A DNA stretch of 64,000 bases, from contig OX465286.1 of NCBI GenBank assembly GCA_949987705.1, positions 11,141,092-11,205,091 on the forward strand. The letters run 5' to 3'. A program made the translations under genes and the position numbers. The stretch is from Thereva unica (taxonomy: Eukaryota > Arthropoda > Insecta > Diptera > Therevidae). Below, one piece after another: positions 43,205 through 54,748 of this stretch (its first letter is position 1; the number at the start of each line of letters is the position of its first letter). A model generated the notes under the pieces. The model did not search any database. It was not told the origin of the DNA and saw nothing but the letters and a program-made list of their open reading frames with translations.

Positions 43205-43755
43205 GGCCTCCAGGGCCAATTAAAGCAAAGCACATATTTTTAAGCTTCCTTTGCTGATGACTGTGAAAGCTTATCTGTTCCAAATTGCTGCGAATGTTGT
43301 TGCTTTCAAATTACTTTCAGGAGCATACTGGTCTGGCTGTAAATGCTTCGGTTTTAAAATACTTTGCTGTGAAAAGCTTTCTGTTTGCTTACAGTTTTTC
43401 AAAGCTTTCCTCTCCAAAGCCTGTGAAATACTTTGTTTCCTTAAGCTTTTTTTTTTCATGGTCCAACTTTTTATAGTAATATGCTACTTTTGTTTAGAGG
43501 GGTGGAAACTTTTTTGTATGTGTATACGAAGCGTTCGCAGCCGGAATAGCATGCTCCAGCATTTGTAAGCAACAGCATACGCAGAGCAATATGAAACAAA
43601 AAAGCTTTCACAGCCTTCAGCAAAATGATTGAAAATATGATTGCTGCAAAGCAAAGCAAAGTAAATTGCTGTGGTCTTCCTTGCAGCAAAGCAAAGTCAA
43701 CAGCAACAGTATTAAAATTGCTGCAGCAATTTAAATCCTGTTGGCCTCCATTAGC
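43205..43755. repeat. Foldback-like inverted repeat region
   Basis: Segments around 43258-43370 (CTGTGAAAGCTT, AATTGCTGCGAATGTTGTTG) reappear inverted at 43525-43620 (CAACAGCATACGCAGAGCAA, AAGCTTTCACAG). The outer parts GGCCTCCAGGGCCAATTAAA and TTTAAATCCTGTTGGCCTCC are also inverted. Rich in AAGCAAAGCAAAG. No coding. Confidence 0.6.
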
Positions 43756-43899
43756 TTTTTCCACCAGACGTCTCGTCTCCCTGCTCCGTTGCCTCCAGTT
43801 TCTTGTGTTTAGCAGTTTGCTATATCAGCGCCTTAACACCGTCTTATACTACCTTGACCACGTGATTTGCTAACAGATCTTTCCCCCCTGTGGTAATAG

Positions 43900-45000
43900 A
43901 TTCACGGTTTTTTTTCGGGGGCATTATTGAGTCAACAAATTCCCATAAACCGACCGGAGAAAAAATGGGTTTTCTTAAAGAAAGTTAACTTGAATTTTTT
44001 TTAGTCACAAAAAAAAGTACTTTAAAATTAAACATGAGAGATTATTAATATAGAAAGATAAAGATTCAATCAACGCACGCGCAACATAAAATAAAATCAA
44101 TTCTTTATTAATTATTATTATTTAAATACATAAATTCAACAAAATCCCAGAGACAGAGAAGAGAAAAAAAAAAATAAGAAGAAAGAAAATGGCTGAAAAA
44201 AATATGATTTTTCTTAAAAAAAAAATGTATATAATGTAAAATGAATAAATAAAAAAATAAATATTTAAAAGAAATGAAAAAAAAAAAATAGAAATAGAAC
44301 AAAAATATATAAAAAAAATGACCATCACCTAACAAAATAAGAAATTTTTCACAAAAAAAAAAAAACGCTGTATGTATTTCAAATAGTAAGGGTGCCATAG
44401 AAGAAATAAAAACTAAAAAAAAAAACGAAAATAAAAAAAGCAGGAAAAAAATACAAACTTAAAAAATTCGCATGCGAACAAAAAATCATAGAGAATGTGT
44501 AATGAGTGAAAATATCCATCATTTAATGCATAGAAGAAGAAAAACAATGAAATAAACACAAAAAATAAATAAAAAATCGGGGACGAACTTAAAAAGAAGA
44601 AGTATGGGGAACGAACTTAAAAAAATAGATGCGAAAAATGAAAAAAAAAAAACAAATTAATAATAACAAAACAAACCAAAAAACCAAACGTAATGGTGTA
44701 ATTGTAAAAGAGAATGGAAGTACATAAGAAGTAGTAGGAAAAAAAACAATGATGTTATGTAATTATAATTATTATGATTATGATTATTATTAATTACAAT
44801 TAAGAGACTATTTGTAGTTTGTTTGATTTGCACATGCACCTAAGAAAAATTAATAAACCAAAAAAGTGATTAAAAAAACAAAAAAAAAAATACGCCATTC
44901 TTAGAATTTTATTTCTATTTTTTATTTTGGTGATGTTTTATTTAAACTTTATTTGAAAAACTAAATACCTTATTAAAAAAGAACAGTAAAATAATTTTAC
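43900..45000 (+). other. A-rich block, no gene
   Basis: A-run and AAAAAT-dominated plus strand, like the earlier A-rich blocks. The antisense open frames are Phe/Leu-rich composition artefacts. Confidence 0.55.
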
Positions 45001-45471
45001 TGTCAGTAAAATATTCTCAACTCTCAGTAAAATAATCTTAACTGCCAGTAAAATAATCTTAACTGCCAGTAAAATAATCTTAACTGCCAGTAAAATAACC
45101 TTAACTGCCAGTAAAATAACCTTAACTGCCAGTAAAATAATCTTAACTGCCAGTAAAATAATCTTAACTGCCAGTAAAATAATCTTAACTGCCAGTAAAA
45201 TAACCTTAACTGCCAGTAAAATAACCTTAACTGCCAGTAAAATAACCTTAACTGCCAGTAAAATAATCTTAACTGCCAGTAAAATAATCTTAACTGCCAG
45301 TAAAATAATCTTAACTGCCAGTAAAATAATCTTAACTGCCAGTAAAATAATCTTAACTGCCAGTAAAATAATCTTAACTGCCAGTAAAATAATCTTAACT
45401 GCCAGTAAAATAACCTTAACTGCCAGTCAAACAACCTTAACTGCCAGTATAATAATCTTAACTGCCAGTTA
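45001..45471. repeat. 21-bp minisatellite AATAATCTTAACTGCCAGTA
   Basis: About 22 units of 21 bp (the motif plus one A), varying mainly as AATAATC or AATAACC. A 136-codon antisense frame across it (WQLRLFY repeated) is an artefact of the period being a multiple of three. The right edge folds back: ATAATCTTAACTGCC is followed by AGTTAAGATATTATTAT. Confidence 0.93.
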
Positions 45472-45654
45472 AGATATTATTATGGAGTAATCGCGCCACC
45501 TAGAATCAAGAGTGAAAGTAATTTCAGAATAAGCTCCTGAACAAACTTTTTGCCAGTCTGTCATACTTCGCCAGGGTATGCCCAAACTCTTGGAACTTGC
45601 TCATAAACCAAATGAATCGCACAACCTCTTTTAACTATCACCCAATAGCAATTA

Positions 45655-46419
45655 GGGGTCGTCCATAAATTACGTGAGGCGATTTTGGGAAGGCTCCTTT
45701 CTGTAGTCTATATTCTAATGACCTAACGTCTTGCCGGTGGCGGCTAAACAATCGAGGGACAACTATGATACTTTCTGGCGTCACCATAAAAATGTTTGTG
45801 TACGATTTAGCCATATCTTAAGCCCCCTTTCACGCACAGTCCGCCGGCAGGCCGTGGCCTGAAAGATCTTGCCTTGAAGCCAAGTATCGCCACACACCTC
45901 CCCGGCGGCCGCCAACTTGATGGGGTCTGCAGTCCAAGAAACCTGACAAAAATTTTTATGTGTGTGGCTATTTATGGTCGGTTTGTGCCTGAAGATCTGA
46001 ACTTCTATTCAGTCTCAAGCCGTGAATTTGCGGCTCGAATTCACGCCATATCCAGTCGGATATGTAGGCCATGTACATTTTTGCACTTGAATTAATAGTC
46101 TGCTATGCTAAACTGTCATCTTCGCCAGTATGTCTGTAGGGAATCACGACATCGCTCAGTCGGACTGAGTATTATGTGGCCTTCATCGGGCCGTGCCTGC
46201 CGACCTGGCCTGCCGGCGGCCTGTAACTAAATGGGGGTCTTTAGTGGAAAAACATGTTTTACTTAATTTCACCCAGCTTTCTTCCAAATTTACACTGTTT
46301 CTTGAGGAAAAACAATTACGTGATATTTGGCGAGACCCCCCTCTCTCCCACGTGAGATTTGGTGAGACCCGACTCGACCCCCCCCCCCTAAAGGCCTCAC
46401 GTAATTTATGGACGACCCC
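45655..46419. mobile_element. GGGGTCGTCC MITE, solo copy (PIF/Harbinger-like)
   Basis: Ends GGGGTCGTCCATAAATTACG and its inverse CGTAATTTATGGACGACCCC. TTA on both sides (45652-45654, 46420-46422). The interior matches 26852-28642 without its nested insertions. Confidence 0.85.
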
Positions 46420-46499
46420 TTACTTCTATTATCTCGAAAATCATTGAGATAATAATCAATATCTAGAATCTAACCAAATTCTACAAGACACCAAAAAAG

Positions 46500-46800
46500 A
46501 TCTACTGGCGACCTCCTTGTGTGTTTCTTGAATATATCCAAGGCATCTGACAGAGTATGGTACACTCATCTGTTAACTAAACTGCAAGATATTGGGTATA
46601 AGCTTAGTTTTAAGGAGCTGCATTGCGAGTTTCTTTCTAGCCATTCAAATCAATCAAAATCTAAAACCTCCTCCATTTGCGCTAGTGTTCCCCAGGGATC
46701 AATTATATCACCCGTACTTTCTCTAATCTTTATAAATGATCTATTCTCAAATCCCTCTAATCCATTTTTTAGGCTGATAAAGGTATTCTGCATTCCCTAA
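46500..46800 (+). pseudogene. LINE reverse transcriptase fragment
   Basis: FLNISKASDRVWYTHLLTKL (finger/palm A region, with Ser in place of the usual Phe after KA) and ASVPQGSIISPVLSLIFIND (palm B). It breaks before the YADD region. About 93 residues; probably a Jockey/I-group element different from the other Jockey-like copies in the window. Confidence 0.75.
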
Positions 46801-46920
46801 CATTTCTATGCCGTCATCCTACGAATTTATGCAATGCATGTGCAACATCAGGCCAATCGAAGTATAGCTACAACAGTCCAAACACGACGTGCCTACCATT
46901 AACAGTTGAGGAGACATTGA

Positions 46921-47227
46921 GGCCCCTATTGCGAGTGTGTCGATTAACGATCGACTCGACTATAGTCGATTGTGTCGATTAATTTTCTTTTTGGCATTGT
47001 GTAGCCCAATCGACAAATATTTAGACTACTTGATTCAGAAAAATATTTTGAGCAGTTTTTTGTTATTAAAAGTTTGTCGTGAGCAAAAAAGCAATCGATT
47101 AAAGTCGACTGTCAAATTGACAATTTTCGATTATAATCGACATTCGCAATGTCAAACTAAATAATCGACAGTCGATAATCGATAAATGTCGCTTGTCGAT
47201 TAGGTATCGACACTCGCAATAGGGGCC
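46921..47227. mobile_element. MITE, TIR GGCCCCTATTGCGAGTGT
   Basis: Left GGCCCCTATTGCGAGTGTGT; right is the inverse ACACTCGCAATAGGGGCC. TGA on both sides is a possible 3-bp duplication. The interior is full of TCGATT/AATCGA palindromes. Confidence 0.8.
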
Positions 47228-47234
47228 TGAGCCG

Positions 47235-47285
47235 GCCTTAGTAGGGGTAAAGGCGCCTGACTGCCATCGCAGATATCAAACAAAA
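47235..47285 (+). repeat. tRNA-like SINE 5' fragment
   Basis: CTTAGTAGGGGTAAAGGCGC and CTGACTGCCATC parallel the SINE head at 22941; the B box is missing. Confidence 0.4.
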
Positions 47286-48199
47286 TTTTTTTTTAGAAAG
47301 CTGTTTTATAACTGTTACTTTATGGTAAGTACCTATATCAAAAATAGCAATCTTTGGCAGGAGAACCTAGCAGACGCAACCGAACAAAACAACCGCACAG
47401 AAACCTAGGGTCCAAAAGGTGCTGAGACGTGAATATGTTTAAATAAAGTTAATGATGTCTAACGACCTTAGTAGTTTAAATGCGGGTCCAGTAAGGATGA
47501 AAGCTTCATGGCAAGGAGGGCCGGAGTGGAATTGGGAAGCACATCCAAGCCAAGCTTTCGTGAGCTGCTTCCGAACAGACCAAAGGCTGGACTGCGATCA
47601 GAAACCCGGAACAGCCAAGTGTAAACGATAAGGTAAAGGAGTCTAATACAATAGGCCAAGCGAGTGGCCGCGGTACTGTTGGACCCAATACGTAACTCTA
47701 TGAGACGATAATAGGAAAGAGAATTGGCTAAGGATGTCTGCAGTTAGTAAGTACCCAGCGGGAAATGGAGTGCTCCAAGAGCCATCCTTGAGCGCACCAA
47801 AAGGAGCTTACTGTGCTCCCGTTCCCATACCAGTTCCAATTTCTTTTTAACATTGCATGTCATTGCAGGGGAGCATACGTTTTTATGCTCCTCAAAAGCG
47901 TTCTAGGAGCATTATAAAAAAAAGCTTTTAAAAAAAGAAGCAATCTCCTCGGGGTAATTCCCCCAGGGATTAATTCGATTCCCTGCCGTTGGTTGAGCGG
48001 ACGTCTCATGTGGCATCCCCAGTGTGGGGCGGGCCGTTAAACTGTGGGTCCCCGCACCGCTGTGGCTTATCAAGATACTTAAATGATTATTTTCCTTTTC
48101 GTATACAACGTTGAGAGCTCTAACCTTACAGACATAGAAATATCTTGAATCTGCTACCCGAGGGTATGGCCGCTACAACAACCGACTACTTTCCTTCTA
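47286..48199. other. Unassigned, shares a segment with 51360-51600
   Basis: 47490-47690 and 51370-51560 share GGAGTGGAATT, GGGAG, AGCTTTCGTGAGCT-like and AAGTGTAAACGATAAG-like blocks in the same order. Possibly LINE ORF1 or 5' debris; I cannot name it. Confidence 0.35.
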
Positions 48200-48690
48200 G
48201 ATTGACCTACGTCGAAATACCCTCAAGAAGAGAGTGGAAAAACGGAAGGTCCTGGGAAAGTTTGATGTACGAATATTTATCGACGGTTCCAAGACCCCAG
48301 AGGGCGTTGGAGCAGGGGTTTATCTAGAGACCACTAATAGTTCACTATCTTGGCCACTCCCGGTGTACGCTAGTACCTTTCAAGTGGAAGTGCTGACGAT
48401 CCTGAAGGCCTGCCAGACAATGAACTTAGAACGTACACAAGGATGTAACATTGGAATTTTTATAGAATAAAATTCTATCAAAGCTCTGGATTCAGTAAGA
48501 ATACGCTCCAAGATAGTGGTGAGATGCAGACTGAGCTAGATAGGATTGGTAGTAAAAGCGCAACGTGACTCTTGTCTGAGTTTCCGGTCATAGGAACATA
48601 GAGAGGAACGAGAAAGCCGACTACCTAGCCAAGCATGGAGTCTCTTTCCAGGACGGCTTTAGCTCAAGCAAGGTAAATGCCTTGGGAAGC
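48200..48690 (+). pseudogene. LINE ribonuclease H domain remnant (R1/LOA/I-type)
   Basis: FIDGSKTPEGVGAGVYLE (first catalytic Asp in DGS), ASTFQVEVLTILKACQTM (catalytic Glu in the EVL block), and after frame breaks a GHRNIERNEKADYLAKHG-like end (the last catalytic Asp in KADYLA). Stops lie between the blocks. RNase H is found only in some LINE clades, so this differs from the RTE and Jockey copies. Confidence 0.8.
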
Positions 48691-48964
48691 TAATGTATTG
48701 TATACATGAACCATTTAACATTTGATTAAAGATGGTTGATGTCATAGTTAATATCTACACCAATAAATGCATTGATTATGGGCTCAAAATTTAAATAAAT
48801 TTTATTTACAGTTTCTAGGTAATTACTATTTATTGGCTTTATGGAAATAATATGGGTCGCTATATAGACCAATTAAGCTGGAGAGGGTTAAAGTGGAATT
48901 GCGGAGCCTCACGGAGCACAAAAATGACGTACCACGTTCCAGGGTTCGCCTGTTGGCTGGGATC

Positions 48965-49856
48965 CAGGGGCGGCGCTTTCATAAGTGCAAATGGTGCACT
49001 AGCACCGGGCGCAATTAGACTGGGCACAAAAAAAAATGATAACGTGTTACCGTGACTTCATTTTTATATATTAAACGAACTGCACAAAGTGTTTGTGTCT
49101 TTTTCCATTGTCCTTTGTACGGTGCGGCCAATCAATTCCATTTCGTTCGCCTGTTTTCGTCGCTTATCCTTTCTTGGCTGGCACGGTTCCATAGTTCTTC
49201 ATTTGCAGTCCGTACCTGTCGTACTATTATAGATCAATAATTCGGCGAGAGACACCTGGATTGCCTCTGTTCTGAAGCTGTTGAAAGCGCCGAAGTTGCT
49301 AAAAGCGCCTTATTTGTCCAGAAAGGCTGCCAAGGTGGACTGTTTTTATTTTAGGCAAGATTATACAGTGTAAACTAATAAATGCAGTTCAGTGACAACC
49401 GATTATAGGTTTCTGCTTGAAACAGCTAGAGAAGTACACCGTTAAATATTCTGGAGCAAGTGATGAGGTTGGTAGATGTGTGAAGAGAGCTTCTACCAGA
49501 AGCTTAAGCAGTACTAAGCTTATAGAAGCAGCATTAGCGGGAGAGTTTTGTGAAGTTAAAGCTCAAGCAAACCTAGCACAAAAGCAAGATCGCGAAGCTA
49601 ATCCTGCTTTGACACAGGGTTTCATAGGTGCATTAGTGTACTTGCACCGGGTGCAATTTCAGAAATGAAGATTTTAAGAAAACAATTTAAAACTTAATAA
49701 AGTGCTCCCGTGCCTTCATTTACATATATTAAAAGAACGTCACAGAGTTTTTATGTCTTTTTCCAATACCCTCCACTGCTATAAAAAAAAAAGCTAACAG
49801 CTGATGGGGGCGCAATATACTGCACCCGGGCGCAAAAAAATCAAGCGCCGGCCTTG
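48965..49856. mobile_element. hAT-like element, second copy, with an RTE fragment inside
   Basis: 8-bp duplication CTGGGATC / CTGGTATC (7 of 8). Ends CAGGGGCGGCGCTTTCATA and AAGCGCCGGCCTTG. It is related to 41633-42499 in opposite orientation. 49105-49230 is an RTE piece (matching about 16255-16345). Confidence 0.8.
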
Positions 49857-50019
49857 CTGGTATCACCACGACAGTGGTATGTTGTTCAACCAGATCCTGA
49901 TCGACAAGCCACTAAGCGGACTGCAGCAACTGGTAAAGGGTTGGTGAGTTTAGGCAGTAGCAATCTGACCTCACCGTCTAGATGCGATGATTTTTTGCAC
50001 TTTTTTGCTACGGTGCCCC

Positions 50020-50240
50020 AATTTGGATCAATGGGGCCTCGTTGGAAAGGGATCGCTCCCCTGAATCCAGGGTGGTTGAGTTTTCCAAAAAAATACTAAG
50101 GGGTTCGGGAGTTACCCCCTCTTTTGTGGTTTCCCCAAGAAGGGCTACAAAATGCTTATTATCTCAGGAAATCAGGGGTGAAATTGAATTTTCATAATTC
50201 CTAGAAGGTGCGTTTCCAATGAGGCATCATCCACCAAAAT
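50020..50240. repeat. Dispersed repeat, copy of the 9.4-9.7 kb family
   Basis: CTCGTTGGAAAGGGATCGCTC, TAAGGGGTTCGGGAGTTACC and TTATTATCTCAGGAAATC blocks parallel 9430-9740 and 57350-57480 (the first listed is 21 bases; core CGTTGGAAAGGGATCGCTC). Confidence 0.55.
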
Positions 50241-50304
50241 TTATTAATTGATATTATAGTATTTTTTTTGTTTAGTAAAAATATTTTGAAAACCTGACGT
50301 CAGC

Positions 50305-50395
50305 GCCGGCCCTAGGGTAGAGCGAGTGGAACGGTCGATCTAGGCGCTAGGTGGCAAGGGGCGAAAAAATGAGCGTTAAAAGCAATTTCGTGCGC
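50305..50395. mobile_element. hAT-like end, CAGCGCCGGCCCTAGGG
   Basis: The motif is typical of hAT termini; no partner end was identified. Confidence 0.3.
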
Positions 50396-50660
50396 CTTTT
50401 GGAATAAGGCAATTTTTTGATTTTGGTAATTTCGATTTTTGAAAAATTTGGTTTTTATTAGTTGTTTAACACAGCACATGGCTCCGTTTTGATGCTAAAA
50501 TTGGCACTATTTCGTACTTTTTCAGTACGTTTCCACCTGAGCTATTTCGAAAAGTACCAAATAAATCCTTCACAGAGCTCTTTGAGGCCTACAATTAGAA
50601 TGATAAAAAAAAGTTTTCACTCCATCAGGCTCTCCTTCGATTATCGGGCTGAGCCACTAG

Positions 50661-50958
50661 TAATGATGAGCAAGACTGATCTTCCACATTTAGCAAGACC
50701 AAAGTAAGACCAAGACAAAACAGGACAACGAAAGAGAAGACTGCAAGATAGCAAGAATTTATGCTCATCACTAAGTGCCAAAAGTCTTTCGGCGATAAGC
50801 ACAAAGTCTTGTCTTGCACATTTAGTAAGACCAAGATAAGACTGCAGGAGTTTTTGCAAGACTTTCTGCAAGACTTTTTGCTCATCACTGCAGTTTTGGC
50901 TTTCCCTGGTCTTGCTTTGATCTTGCTAAATGTGCAAGTCCAGTCTCGCTCATCACTA
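50661..50958. mobile_element. Palindromic hAT-type MITE, second copy of AGCAAGACT family
   Basis: Flanked by GCCACTAG and CCCACTAG (7 of 8). Ends TAATGATGAGCAAGACTG and GTCTCGCTCATCACTA. The interior CAAGACT blocks match 36010-36415. Confidence 0.85.
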
Positions 50959-52339
50959 CCCACTAGACCGATCAGAGTGAAAAGGAGCTTAAGCAATGCG
51001 ATTGGTCAGTCACCAGCGGGATAGGGGGAGCAGCATGCAGTGTACATATTTCAGTAATTTAATACGCAGGTGCAGTAACTATTTCGACCTGGTACAAGTA
51101 CGATCATAACCACCTCGTGGTGGCCACTGGAATCTGTCTAGAAAGAGATGGGCTAATTAGATCGGGCCTACCAAGCCAAGATTTAAAGTTATCGTGTCAA
51201 GGGCTGCATGACAGTGGGTAGGTTCTGCACTCTCGTTTAACGATCGCCTTTCGTGATCTCCTTCGGGTAGCCAAAAAAAAAAAAAATTGGCAGCACCAGT
51301 TCCCATATAATCTAGAGGGAACATTCCTGTCATCCAGGGTAACAGGAACCCAGAAATAAAAATATACTCACTAAAAGGTCAAGGTAAGAAGGGTTGGAGT
51401 GGAATTTGGGAGTTCACGGACCATACCATAGCCCGCTTTCATGAACTCTTTACCGAAGGCAGGACTGCGGTCGAGAACCAGGAAAGCTTGGCCAAGTCAC
51501 AGTCAAGTGTAAGCGACAAGACACTTGTTCCAGCGATCCGGCCCTCAAATATGAGCTATAAGGGTGCAGTACAATTGGCCATGGAATGGTAACTCAAAAA
51601 ATACCCAAAGGGATTAGCGGCTTTAAAATCTGATTAAGGGGCTCGCGATCTTTGAGGTCTACAATTAGAATGCTAAAAAATGCCTTACTCGTTACTCTTT
51701 GAACCGTGCAGACGTGTATTAATTTTCACCACCGTCCGGAATTTTTTACCCTCGTATCCGAAGAAGTTTTTTGTGATTTCTGTTTATATAACTTACACTA
51801 GTGTATCCTTTAGTGTTCTTAGTGTTCAACTCCCCGCAAAACTCCCCGTGATCAATATTTCAAAACTATTGGACTTTGGACTTTGCAGACGTGTAGTTAG
51901 TTCAGTACCGTCCGAATAACGCCCCAGAAGTAGTTTGTGAACTCTGACCAGGACTAGTCTAATTATTTCTATTCAGCAAGAGGGGGCCTACCTACTGAAA
52001 GTAATACCCTCCTAGAACTGTTTACAAATTTCCATGAACAATTCTAAATTTCCCCTCAGCAAGTTAGCAAGGACCTTTCTGCATATGGGTCCCATGTCAG
52101 AGCAAAACATATCTCCCAATTTCAAAGAAGTCGGGACGAATCAAATAGATATTGTGATGATTTATGCGCCATCTGCTTGTCAATAAGCATAACCAACGAT
52201 TGTCGGTAACAACTCTGGTTGATGTCTGAACTAATGACTTATGTACTAAACTAAAATTGGAACGCGCGATAAGTGAAGACAACTTCAAGCTTCTGGACGA
52301 AAAGAAAAGAACATACCACTAGGCTCGAGAAAAAGGACT
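50959..52339. other. Unassigned transposon debris
   Basis: It includes the segment shared with 47490-47690 and an internal near-repeat (GCAGACGTGTA at 51710 and 51885, followed by TTCA..ACCGTCCG). No gene can be supported. Confidence 0.35.
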
Positions 52340-52672
52340 CGAGAAGATTCCAGAAAGTAGACAAAGGTGGAGCTGCCTATATAAAAGCGCCTGGCAGCCG
52401 CTATCGAGTCAGTTTTGATTTGAAAGGCGATAAAAGTGTTTTAAAGTGAGAACAGTGAAAAGTGGTGATTTAAAAAGTAAACTATAAAGCGATAAATAGA
52501 ATTTTATAGTGCGAGTTAGTAAAATTAAAAGTGATTATAGTGAACTGTAAGAATTGTGTTTGTAATTAAATTGTGTTTTGGTTTGTAATAAAGAAATTAT
52601 TGTGTGGATAATTAAAAAAGTGTATTCCTTAATTAATCCTACGAATCCGTTAAGCCGTAAAAACGTAACATT
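52340..52672 (+). mobile_element. LTR-like segment with TATA box
   Basis: GCCTATATAAAAGCGCCTGG resembles an LTR core promoter, about 45 bp before a TTTTGATTTGAAAGG start-like region. AATAAAG and a TAACGTAACA-like close follow (52590-52672). It immediately precedes the Jockey-like element. No internal retroelement or second LTR was found, so a solo LTR is only suspected. Confidence 0.3.
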
Positions 52673-52779
52673 ATCGTCCTTAGCTACCTTCCCCCCGAAA
52701 TTCTAACCATCTCCAAGCCCGTCATTCAAAACCAACATCTTCTGATAACTTAAGACTCTTCTATCATAACTGCAGTGGG

Positions 52780-53448
52780 ATGAGAGGCAAACTGAAGGAT
52801 CTTTTTATCGACTCCAAATCCTGTGACTTCAATGTACTAGTGTTAACCGAGACTTGGTTGAATGACTCCTTCCTTAACGAGGAGATCTTGCATGGCAGCT
52901 GGTCCATTTATAGATGCGATAGAGATTATATATCTACCGGTCTCTCAAGAGGAGGTGGTGTCCTCATAGCTGTTAGAGACTCCTTAAATAGTGAACTGAT
53001 CGCGACTACATCGTCTCAAACCTTTGAACATATTTTAGTACGGCTAAAGTTCGGAAAGAAATACATTGTCATCGATTCTTTTTACTTATCTCCAAACTCC
53101 GACGAATCTATATATGATAATGTGTTTCATATAATAGATGAAATATCCAACGATTTTAATCGGCCTAATATATCTTTTATTCGTGACGAGAAAGACAGTT
53201 ATTTACTTCCGATTAATGTATCAAACCCCGCCGATATAAAGTTTATCGACAATCTTTACAGCAACGACCTGCAACAGGTAATTAGCCAACCAAATTCAAA
53301 TGGGAAATGGTTGGATTTAATCTTCACTAACCTCTATGAGGATTTGAACGTGCTTCCCGCTTCTGAAGAAGAGAATCTACACTACACATCATTCTGCTCA
53401 GTTCTACAACAACAACTGATTATCTCGCCTCCTATAACAACTCTGTAG
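52780..53448 (+). pseudogene. Jockey-like endonuclease domain, damaged
   Basis: Recognisable VLVLTETWLNDSF (catalytic Glu) and SRGGGVLIAVRDS. The usual GDFN catalytic block should follow NRPNISFI, but the sequence jumps to RDEKDSYLLP, so that core is lost. The C-terminal part KWLDLIFTN is followed by a frame change before the expected SDH-type block. The open frame upstream of the first ATG reads LRLFYHNCSG, typical of the domain start. Confidence 0.8.
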
Positions 53449-53618
53449 TCTTCGATTTTTAGAATGCTGATAATGTTAGTATTAGCACTGAATTATCCCT
53501 TATTAACTGGGAGGATCTACTTGATGGTGATGATATTGACGAGCTAGTTACTAGATTCTACGATGTTATCTTCAACACCATTGGCAGATTCGTACCCAAA
53601 ATCAAAAAAAGGGATAAA

Positions 53619-54521
53619 TTGACGGAGCCATGGCTTGACAAAAACACTCGGTCCCTTCGTAATAGGAGAAATAAATTGTACCGCGTAGTGAAAAATAACA
53701 ACAATGTTATTGCTGAGCAGAAATCTGAATACGCCAGGTTAGCCTCAGAATTTAATCATAGGTCACGGGAGGCCTATACTACCTATGCAAAGACTGTCGG
53801 TGAAAATATCATACGTAATCCTAAAAAATTCTTTGATTTCGTTAATCTAAAGCGAAAAACATCAGGCTACCCGACAACAATGACAAACGGTATCACACAC
53901 TCCTCTCTCCCCCAAGAAATTTCAAACATGTTTGCGGACAGGTTCAGTGAAATCTTCTGCCCCATTTCTTCGACTGCACACACTGTCCCAAGAGAGCATT
54001 CCGAAACTGCGGTCCTTATAGACAATATATCTCTATCGCCCGAAGATATAATGACAGGTCTTATAGATCTGGAGGTCAATAAAGGTCACGGTCCGGACTG
54101 TCTACCTGCAAGTTTTTTGCAAAGCCACGCCCTATTCATTCTTCTCCCTCTTCACCTCATTTTTAACAAGTCCCTTTCTGCCGGTAAGTTTCCTTCGGTA
54201 TGGAAGAAATCCTTCCTCACACCAATCTTTAAGTCAGGTGATAAACATGCGGTGGACAACTATAGGGGCATTGCTATCCTATCTGTTATCCCTAAACTAT
54301 TTGAAAAACTTATCTGTGACAAGATTGCCCCTCTAATTGTTCCGAACCTAAACGATCAGCAACATGGTTTCAGAAAAGGCCGTTCCATCACATCCAATCT
54401 TATGATAATGATATCCGAACTGCTGTGCGGTATGGAACAAGGCCACCAGTTTGACGCTGTCTACACTGATTTCAGCAAGGCCTTTGATCGAGCAGACCAC
54501 CACACATATACTATAATATGA
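53619..54521 (+). pseudogene. Jockey-like reverse transcriptase, N-terminal part
   Basis: Contains EPWLDKNTRSLRNRRNKLYR, VNKGHGPDCLPASFL, NYRGIAILSVIPKLFEKLI, HGFRKGRSITSNL and AVYTDFSKAFDRADH (palm A, catalytic Asp). It ends at a stop right after the palm A block owing to a frame change, and the frame resumes at 54518. Confidence 0.85.
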
Positions 54522-54748
54522 AATTATTAAGATTTGGGATATCCGGCCCCCTTCTGGATTGGATAACATTATATCTTAACGGGAGAACTCAGGTGGTAAG
54601 ATTTCAGGGCTTCCTCTCAAAAGAAATCAATGTAACCTCAGGTGTACCGCAAGGCAGCCACCTAGGGCCACTTCTATTTAACATATTCATTTCCGATCTA
54701 TCTGAAATATTAAATGGCATTCCGCACCTATTTTACCCGATGATTTAA
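54518..54748 (+). pseudogene. Jockey-like reverse transcriptase palm B/C, frameshift at YADD
   Basis: SGVPQGSHLGPLLFNIFISD is intact. The catalytic FYADD is broken by a one-base loss in TTTTACCCGATGATTTAA, giving FYPMI and a stop. It overlaps the preceding piece by four bases. Confidence 0.85.

Noticed and set aside
44108..44839. Antisense hydrophobic frames suggesting membrane proteins
   Set aside because: A-rich sequence read on the opposite strand; no conserved motif.
45024..45434. 136-codon antisense frame of WQLRLFY repeats
   Set aside because: The period of 21 bp is seven codons, so an open unit stays open. No start context or family.
52340..52672. Promoter of a host gene (TATATAAAAG)
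   Set aside because: It is followed only by a decayed Jockey-like LINE; an LTR remnant is the simpler reading and is listed with low confidence.
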